The translations under genes were made by a program, and so were the position numbers. The notes under the pieces are model-generated. The model was given only the letters and a program-made list of their open reading frames with translations. It had not been told where the DNA came from and made no database searches. This document shows positions 58,539 to 64,000 of a stretch of DNA of 64,000 nt, piece after piece (the first letter of the stretch is position 1; each line of letters begins with the position of its first letter). The stretch is from CBDCGW01 sp964430745 (GTDB taxonomy: Bacteria > Acidobacteriota > UBA890): positions 7,791 to 71,790 of the forward strand of contig CAYSHI010000304.1 in the NCBI GenBank assembly GCA_964430745.1, given 5' to 3'.

Positions 58539-58730
58539 ATGCAGGAAACGCGACCAACCATCATGACGCTGGACGAAGTAGCCAAGTTTCTTCGTCTGCA
58601 CAAATCCACCGTGTATCGGATGGCGCGCGAGGGACGGCTACCCGGCAACAAGGTGGCCGGACAGTGGCGTTTCAAGAAGGAGCGCTTGGTCGAGTGGTTC
58701 GAGAAGCAGCAGGAATTGGGCGAGCTCTGA
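58539..58730 (+). CDS. Mini HTH_17 DNA-binding protein (BldC/excisionase type), copy 1
   Basis: 63 residues from ATG 58539; AAGGAG at 58526-58531. IMTLDEVAKFLRLHKSTVYRMARE is the HTH and LPGNKVAGQWRFKKERLVEWF the wing. Same architecture as BldC, a single-domain MerR-like regulator. A near-identical paralogue lies at 60453-60683. It is divergent from the PKS operon and has tandem direct repeats in its promoter, so it may regulate itself and that operon. Confidence 0.85.
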   Translation: MQETRPTIMTLDEVAKFLRLHKSTVYRMAREGRLPGNKVAGQWRFKKERLVEWFEKQQELGEL

Positions 58731-58851
58731 CGCCCCAACCCCCTCACGGGGGGCCCGACAGTGGCCCCGGCCCAGCCAGCTTGAAGCTCCCGCGCTCTTG
58801 GAAAGCCTCCGGCACCCGGGGCAGGCGCGTCGATGAATCCTACGCTTCTAC

Positions 58852-59418
58852 TCAGCCGAAGAGCGCGTGGTGCAGCTCGGGGCCGAGTTCCCGAGCGTCG
58901 TCCTCGCTGAGCTCCGTAAGCCGGTAAGGCAGCAGCGGGGGGCTCTCCACCTCGTGCAGGAAGTAGTCGGGACCCACGAGGAACTCGCGCCGGGCCGGAA
59001 GGTAATACACGGTCGCCACACGTACCTCCGGCGTATTTCGGCGCGCCGTGCGCCGCAGATACCTCATGACCTCGTAGATCGTGCGCCCGGTGTTGAAAAC
59101 GTCGTCTACGAGCAGCAGTTGATCATCCGCTTCGACGACATCGAGCACGTGCTCGAAGCCCTTGATGTCGAAACCGTCGCCGTGGAGCACTCCCTCGAGC
59201 GACTGCGTGCGAATGGCCGTGTGGTACGGATCGTGGCCCTTCCAGCGAAAGAACTCCTGGATCACGATTCCCGGGGGAGCGCCGCCTCGCCACAACCCGA
59301 TGAGAAAATCGGGCCGATATCCGTCGTCCCATATGCGGCGGGCCAACCGAAAACAATCGATGAGGTAGTCGTTGGGGTCGACGACACGGCGTCGGCTCGC
59401 CCCTTCCGCCTCGCTCAC
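58852..59418 (-). CDS. Purine-type phosphoribosyltransferase
   Basis: 188 residues. The PRPP motif is LLLVDDVFNTGRTIYEV, and FLIGLWRGGAPPGIVIQEFF is the pyrophosphate loop side. Close to hypoxanthine/xanthine phosphoribosyltransferases. It overlaps the nadE stop (ATGA), suggesting a nucleotide/NAD salvage operon. Confidence 0.87.
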   Translation of the reverse strand: MSEAEGASRRRVVDPNDYLIDCFRLARRIWDDGYRPDFLIGLWRGGAPPGIVIQEFFRWKGHDPYHTAIRTQSLEGVLHGDGFDIKGFEHVLDVVEADDQLLLVDDVFNTGRTIYEVMRYLRRTARRNTPEVRVATVYYLPARREFLVGPDYFLHEVESPPLLPYRLTELSEDDARELGPELHHALFG

Positions 59419-60146
59419 GCCGCCGGCGGGGGGAGCTTCGGGATGCGCAGCTTGTGGGCATTCTTGCTCCGCCGCTCCTCGACGCAGGCCGCCAGCGCTT
59501 CACTCCCCTCGCCGCCCACGAGATAGCGATCCAGGTCGTCGTACGAAAACCCTAGCTCCTCTTCGTCCGACTGCCCCGGCCACATTCCCGCGCTCGGCGG
59601 CTTGGAGATGACCGAATCCGGGACACCGAGGTACGACGCCAACTCGCAGACCTCGTGCTTGACGAGGTGGCCGAGCGGCAGCAAATCGACGCCTCCATCG
59701 CCATATTTGGTGAAATAGCCGAGCGTGAGCTCCGTGCGGTTCCCGGTGCCAACAACGAGGTACCGATTGCGAGCCGCGAAAAAGTACACGGCCGCCATGC
59801 GCAGGCGAGGTTTGAGATTGTTCAGCGGCAGGTCATCGTGACTACCCTGCCCGGGCTCGCCGAGAGTCTGCACGAAGGCCCGAAAAACGGGGCTGAGGTC
59901 GACTTCACGGTACTTTAGACGAAACTTCTCGATCAGCAGCAGGGCGTCGTCTCGGTCGCGCGCATCGGACTCGATCGGCATGATAACGGCCAGGTGCTCA
60001 TCGCGGAACGCCCGACGCGCCAAAACGGCCACGGTGGCGGAGTCCACCCCACCGGAAAGGCCGAAAACCACGCCGCGACAGCCCGCGGCCTCGACTTCAG
60101 AACGCAGCCAGTTGACCAGACTGTCGGAAAGTTGCTCGGCGTTCAC
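59415..60146 (-). CDS. nadE: NH3-dependent NAD+ synthetase
   Basis: 243 residues, the short, glutaminase-free type. ATP-pyrophosphatase P-loop FGLSGGVDSATVAVLAR near 25-41, YKYGDGGVDLLPLGHLVKHEV and SAGMWPGQSDEEELGFSYDDLD are typical NadE segments. Converts deamido-NAD, ATP and ammonia to NAD. First gene of the pair with the phosphoribosyltransferase. Confidence 0.95.
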   Translation of the reverse strand: MNAEQLSDSLVNWLRSEVEAAGCRGVVFGLSGGVDSATVAVLARRAFRDEHLAVIMPIESDARDRDDALLLIEKFRLKYREVDLSPVFRAFVQTLGEPGQGSHDDLPLNNLKPRLRMAAVYFFAARNRYLVVGTGNRTELTLGYFTKYGDGGVDLLPLGHLVKHEVCELASYLGVPDSVISKPPSAGMWPGQSDEEELGFSYDDLDRYLVGGEGSEALAACVEERRSKNAHKLRIPKLPPPAA

Positions 60147-60452
60147 CTCGGATCTCCGATCACGAGACGGGCGGGACCAACCATGTGTCCCCGAAGGGTG
60201 ACCCGGATGTTAGGGGAGCCGGATGTAGCGGTCAATCGCGTTGTCACTGCCCTCCGCGCGACCGGACCGAGAGACCTGGTGACGCGGACGAAACGCAGTG
60301 AAAAGCCTCTTGAGCACATAAGAACGCCTTATCAGACAAAATTGGAGAGCTTTCATGTGTGCTTTGGCGTATTGCACAGATCTGCTACACTAAACCCCAG
60401 ATTTGGAGATTATTGATTACTAACTCACAACTCCACACACTCTGCGGGACCA
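60147..60452 (+). promoter_or_regulatory. Intergenic region before the second mini-HTH gene
   Basis: 306 bp without a gene. The part from about 60300 is AT-richer than average. TTTGGC (60363-60368), 17 bp, TACACT (60386-60391) is a weak sigma-70-like pair for the HTH gene. It lacks the four tandem TGCGCA-type half-sites seen before copy 1. Confidence 0.4.
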
Positions 60453-60683
60453 ATGGTTATGACGGACTCAACAAAGGCGAGCGTCGAACGACGCCCCACA
60501 ATCATGACCCTCGACGAGGTCGCCAAGTACCTCCGGGTCCACAAGTCGACCGTCTACCGGATGGCGCGGGAGGGTGCGATTCCTTCGACGAAGGTCGCCA
60601 ACCAGTGGCGCTTCAAGAAGGCCCGGATCGACGAGTGGTTGATGGAGCGAGAGCGCGAGGGCGACGTCGACTTCGACGAATAG
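60453..60683 (+). CDS. Mini HTH_17 DNA-binding protein (BldC/excisionase type), copy 2
   Basis: 76 residues (a start at 60459 is also possible). IMTLDEVAKYLRVHKSTVYRMAREG and STKVANQWRFKKARIDEWLME match copy 1 at most positions, plus an acidic tail EGDVDFDE. A local paralogue 1.7 kb from copy 1, with a different promoter region. Unlikely to be a phage excisionase: no integrase or att sites. Confidence 0.85.
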   Translation: MVMTDSTKASVERRPTIMTLDEVAKYLRVHKSTVYRMAREGAIPSTKVANQWRFKKARIDEWLMEREREGDVDFDE

Positions 60684-60694
60684 CCCGGTTCGCA

Positions 60695-60710
60695 GGGCAC
60701 GATCGTGCCC
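60695..60710. repeat. Palindrome between convergent genes
   Basis: GGGCACGATCGTGCCC, perfect 8-base arms, between the HTH copy 2 stop and the PpiD-like stop. Possibly a bidirectional stop; no T-run. Confidence 0.4.
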
Positions 60711-60762
60711 ACCGGCCCGGCACCGGCCGCAACTGAACAAGCCCCAGGGGCTGGGCTGACGG

Positions 60763-62667
60763 TTAGCTGGTTATCGCCCCGCGTACCTCGTCGTACGTCA
60801 CCACGTTGTACTGCTCGTGTAGCTCGCGAACGAGCGACTCGAAAAGGCTGCCCCGCCGCTGGTTGAGAATGTCCCCGCGGAGCGTCTCCTTCTCGACGGC
60901 GAACTGCCCCCAATCCGGCTGTACGTGTGCGGTAACGCGGAAAAGCGCGTACCCCTGATCCACCTCCACCGGTCCGCCGGTCTCGCCCTCGCCCAGCTCG
61001 AACGCCGCCAGCACCAGGGCCGGCTGACTGCCGAGGTCCGGCACCACGCCATGGCGGGGGATCAGCTCGGTGGATCGGCCCGCCGCGCCGACTTCCTCTG
61101 CCAGAACGTTGAACGGCTCGCCCTGCCGCAATCGCTCGCCCAGGTCCGCGGCGACCTCGCCGGCTCTTTCCTCGGCGAGCTGGCGAATGAGGTCGGCCCG
61201 CACGGCGGCCTCCACCTCGGAAAACTCGGGATCATGCGCCTCCGCGACCTCGTCGACGCGGAAGATCACGTACCCGTCACCGAAGCGGATAGGCTCGGAG
61301 ACGCGACCGCGACCGGTCGCGAAAGCCTGGCGGGCGAAGTCGGCAGAGAGAACTTCCGGAAGTCCGGCCGCCTGAGTGAACATCGGGCTTTCCTGGACCG
61401 AGAGCTCGTACTGTTCCGCCAGCTCCTCGAGGCTGTCTCGGCGTAGCACCGACATGCGCAGATCCTCGGCGCGCTGGTCGACGATCTCCTCGGCGCGCTC
61501 CCAACCGAGACTCTGCTCGAGCTGGCCGCGCACCTCCTCGTAGGGTCGCACCTGCTCGGGCCGGTCGCCATCCGCACGGATGATGTGGAGTCCGAAGGGT
61601 GTCTGCACGATGTCCGAAACCGCGTCAACGTCGAGGGCGAACGCGACCTCCTCGAACTCCGGCGCCATGCGGTCCCTGCCGAACCATCCCAGGTCGCCTC
61701 CCGTGGAGGCCGTCGCGGTATCGTCGGAATTGGCTTCGGCCAGCGCGACAAAGTCGCCGCCGGCGCGGATCTCGTCGAGCACTTGCTGTGCCTCCGCGCG
61801 GACCTCGGCGACGGTCGCATCGTCGGGGTCGGGCGGCAGGCGGAAAAGTATGTGTCGGGCGCGCACCTGGGCGGGCACCGAGAACTCATCGATCCGCTCT
61901 TCGTACCGGGCGCGCAGATCCTCTTCGCCGATCTCGACGGTCTCGCGCACCGCCTCGGTCTCGATCACGGCGTAGCTGACCTTGCGCTGCTCAGGCAAGC
62001 GGTAATCGCTGACGTTTTCGTTGAACAGCGTGCGGGCCGCGTCCTCGGTCAACAGGCCGGAGACTTCGGATTCGAGGCCCGTCGCTCGAACGACGAAGAA
62101 GTCGAATTGGACCCGCTCGTTGGCTCGCTGGTAGGCATCCTCGACCTCTCGATCGGTGACGCTGACCCCGTTGCTCACCAGCTCGACGAACTTCTCGGTG
62201 AGGATCTGTTCGGAGATATCGGCCTCGAATTCCTCGAACGACAGGTTGTTCGCCCGAAGAACCTGCTTGTATCGGTCGGGGCCGATGAAGACGCCATCCT
62301 GCAGGAACGCCGGGTAGCTCATGATGGCTTCCTGAATCTCGCGCTCGCTCACCGTGAGCCCCTGATCGCGAGCCGCGGCGAGAATCAGGCGCTCCTGGAT
62401 GAGCTGGTCCAGCACGATCTGCTCGATCTGAATCTGCTGGAGGAAATCGTCCGGCAGCTCCCCGCCGCTGACCTGGCGATAGTAGGCGGCCTGCTGTTGC
62501 AGCGCCTGCTGGTACTCGGTGATGGTGATCGGCTCTCCGTCGACGCGGGCGATCACGTTGGAAGGCCCGCCGACGAGGGCGGGGATGTAGAAGGCGATGA
62601 ACGCGATGATGACGAGCCACAATACCCACGAGAGGTTGCGAACGTTGCGGCGCATTGTGTCGAGCAC
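60763..62667 (-). CDS. PpiD/SurA-type membrane-anchored peptidyl-prolyl isomerase
   Basis: 634 residues from GTG 62667, chosen because MLDTMRRNVRNLSWVLW is the PpiD N-terminus. One membrane helix (LWLVIIAFIAFYIPALV) at about 17-34, a SurA-like N-terminal chaperone part (IARVDGEPITITEYQQAL), then a parvulin domain (VRARHILFRL, GGDLGWFGRDRMAPEFEEVAF, FGLHIIRADG) and a further foldase half. It helps fold exported and outer-membrane proteins, useful next to so many barrel and export genes. Confidence 0.9.
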   Translation of the reverse strand: MLDTMRRNVRNLSWVLWLVIIAFIAFYIPALVGGPSNVIARVDGEPITITEYQQALQQQAAYYRQVSGGELPDDFLQQIQIEQIVLDQLIQERLILAAARDQGLTVSEREIQEAIMSYPAFLQDGVFIGPDRYKQVLRANNLSFEEFEADISEQILTEKFVELVSNGVSVTDREVEDAYQRANERVQFDFFVVRATGLESEVSGLLTEDAARTLFNENVSDYRLPEQRKVSYAVIETEAVRETVEIGEEDLRARYEERIDEFSVPAQVRARHILFRLPPDPDDATVAEVRAEAQQVLDEIRAGGDFVALAEANSDDTATASTGGDLGWFGRDRMAPEFEEVAFALDVDAVSDIVQTPFGLHIIRADGDRPEQVRPYEEVRGQLEQSLGWERAEEIVDQRAEDLRMSVLRRDSLEELAEQYELSVQESPMFTQAAGLPEVLSADFARQAFATGRGRVSEPIRFGDGYVIFRVDEVAEAHDPEFSEVEAAVRADLIRQLAEERAGEVAADLGERLRQGEPFNVLAEEVGAAGRSTELIPRHGVVPDLGSQPALVLAAFELGEGETGGPVEVDQGYALFRVTAHVQPDWGQFAVEKETLRGDILNQRRGSLFESLVRELHEQYNVVTYDEVRGAITS

Positions 62668-62994
62668 TTGAGGACCTACCTTGGCACTAGCTTGGATTCG
62701 TTCGGGGGAGGGCTCCCACGCGGCGGAACGCGGCGAAGTAGAGCCTCCATGGTAGCCGCGACCTACTGCTCGCGACAACCGCGCGCGAGGGTCGATCGTA
62801 CCCTTCGCCGGCGCGCATCGGTTGTTCCGGTGGCGAAAGGGCCATGTTAGACTCCGCATGCTACGGCGTTTGGTTGTTCACCTTGTCACGCGCCTCTGCG
62901 CTCGAGCCCCTGCCTCGAAGCGAGCGCGAGGATGGGCTGTGCAGCTGCGTTTGGTGACGACGTCGGTAAGCTGCGCTGACCTGGCTCTGAGTTC
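62668..62994. promoter_or_regulatory. Divergent intergenic region, ppiD-like and mreB
   Basis: 327 bp between divergent genes. No convincing gene; short frames cover the mreB leader. Promoters for both directions must be here, but I see no clear -35/-10 pair. Confidence 0.4.
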
Positions 62995-64000
62995 ATGCGT
63001 CGACTACTGTCCTTTTTTTCGAATGACATCGCCATCGACCTCGGCACGTCGAACACCCTCGTGTACACCGCCGGGCAGGGCGTCGTGTTGTCCGAGCCCT
63101 CGATCGTCGCCATCAACAAGCTGACGAACAAGGTGGAGGCGGTCGGCGCGGAAGCCAAGGAGATGCTTGGCCGGACGCCGGGGCACATCGTCGCCGTGCG
63201 CCCGCTCAAGGACGGAGTCATCGCGGACTTCGACGTCACCGAACGGATGATTTCCTACTTCATCCGCCGGGCGAACAACCGCCGTGTCTGGGTGCGACCA
63301 CGCATCGTCATCGGCGTCCCTAGCGGCATCACTCAGGTCGAAGAGCGAGCCGTCAAGGACACGGCGTACCGCGCCAAGGCGACCGAGGTTTTCCTCATCG
63401 AGGAAGCCATGGCGGCGGCCATCGGCGCCGGTCTTCCCATCACGGAGCCCTCCGGCAACATGGTGGTCGACATCGGCGGCGGCACCACCGACGTGGCGGT
63501 CATCTCGATGGCGGGGATCGTCTACTCGCGCTCGATTCGCGTCGGCGGCACGGCGATGGACGACGCGATCATCAACTACATCAAGCGCAACTACAATTTG
63601 CTCATCGGCGAGCGCACAGCAGAAGAGATCAAGATCACCATCGGCTCGGCGTACCCGCTCGACGAGGAGTTGACCATGGATATCAAGGGTCGCGACCTGG
63701 TCGAGGGAAAGCCGAAGACAATCACCATCACCGACCGAGAAATCCGAGACGCCCTGAGCGAGGTCACATCCTCGATCGTCGAGTCCGTGCGGATGGCGCT
63801 CGAGCGCACCCCCCCCGAGCTGTCCGCCGACTTCATCGACAAGGGACTGATACTGACAGGTGGCGGCGCTTTGCTGCGCAACCTCGACCTACGACTCCGG
63901 GAGGAGACCGGCGTTCCGGTCTCGATCGCCGAAGACCCGCTTTCGTCGGTGGTCCTGGGAGTCGGACGGATTCTCGACGACCTGGATCTGCTGCGGCGTG
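62995..64000 (+). CDS. mreB: MreB rod-shape actin-like protein (partial, runs off the window)
   Basis: 335 codons present, open to the edge. Starts LLSFFSNDIAIDLGTSNTLVY (phosphate-1 loop), then VVDIGGGTTDVAVISM (phosphate-2) and LTGGGALLRNLDLRL (adenosine motif), plus GVPSGITQVEERAVKD. MreB polymers guide the elongation cell-wall machinery. ATG 62995 fits the family N-terminus. mreCD and rod genes probably follow. Confidence 0.96.
   Translation, partial: MRRLLSFFSNDIAIDLGTSNTLVYTAGQGVVLSEPSIVAINKLTNKVEAVGAEAKEMLGRTPGHIVAVRPLKDGVIADFDVTERMISYFIRRANNRRVWVRPRIVIGVPSGITQVEERAVKDTAYRAKATEVFLIEEAMAAAIGAGLPITEPSGNMVVDIGGGTTDVAVISMAGIVYSRSIRVGGTAMDDAIINYIKRNYNLLIGERTAEEIKITIGSAYPLDEELTMDIKGRDLVEGKPKTITITDREIRDALSEVTSSIVESVRMALERTPPELSADFIDKGLILTGGGALLRNLDLRLREETGVPVSIAEDPLSSVVLGVGRILDDLDLLRR

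Noticed and set aside
63012..63022. T-run as a terminator before mreB
   Set aside because: The T-run codes the Phe residues at the MreB N-terminus and has no stem before it.

Overview
The window is a high-GC, gene-dense chromosomal segment of a Gram-negative bacterium. Outer-membrane and periplasmic genes support this: lipoproteins, small beta-barrels, a Wza-type exporter with a Wzc-type kinase, a Tat-exported molybdenum oxidoreductase, and a PpiD-like periplasmic foldase. Two sigma-54 activators, the his gene order hisF-hisN-hisIE, a type III PKS operon and an ABHD18-like hydrolase would suit a deltaproteobacterial-type lineage (Myxococcota, Desulfobacterota or Binatota-like). That placement is inference; no rRNA or tRNA gene was seen to fix it. 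No CRISPR array, prophage or intact insertion sequence was seen.

Layout. 1-2.4 kb: end of a histidine operon (hisF, hisN, hisIE, each overlapping the next by 4 bp). 2.5-6.5 kb: a tiny Thx ribosomal protein gene, then a YhaO/YhaN-type nuclease-ATPase pair. 6.6-10.9 kb: a periplasmic aldehyde-oxidoreductase-like operon (2Fe-2S, Mo and FAD/4Fe-4S subunits plus a small Cys protein). 11.0-11.3 kb: a TA-flanked element with 31-bp terminal inverted repeats. 11.3-13.1 kb: secreted proteins of unknown role. 13.3-16.3 kb: a HARE-HTH-type DNA-binding protein, then an ECF sigma factor with a membrane-anchored TPR partner. 16.3-19.9 kb: a sigma-54 promoter, a secreted beta-propeller, a secreted Cys-rich mini-protein, and a convergent sigma-54 activator; this is the best candidate for an undescribed system. 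20-28.7 kb: a beta-barrel, an ABHD18-like hydrolase, pyruvate kinase, two aminotransferases, an ACT protein, a possible structured RNA and a 2-hydroxyacid dehydrogenase. 28.7-34.4 kb: surface proteins and, on the minus strand, a retropepsin-like lipoprotein followed by a second sigma-54 activator. 34.4-37.4 kb: methyltransferase, GGCT-like, HTH, hemerythrin and membrane proteins.

37.6-55.1 kb is one long plus-strand exopolysaccharide locus: ExeA-like ATPase, degenerate HD-GYP protein, Wza-like exporter, Wzc-like tyrosine kinase, Wzy-like polymerase, four GT-B glycosyltransferases, a PHP-like membrane protein, WbqC-like protein, PIG-L deacetylase, DegT aminotransferase, and a WecA/MraY-type initiating transferase fused to a HAD-like domain. 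Most neighbours overlap by 4 bp, so it is probably one or a few transcripts that make, modify, polymerise and export a surface glycan.

55.2-58.2 kb (minus) is a translationally coupled methyltransferase, FAD reductase and type III PKS operon that should make a methylated, reduced polyketide lipid. 58.4-60.7 kb holds two near-identical mini HTH (BldC/excisionase-type) genes around a nadE-phosphoribosyltransferase operon. The window closes with a PpiD-like foldase (minus) and the 5' part of mreB (plus, runs off the edge).
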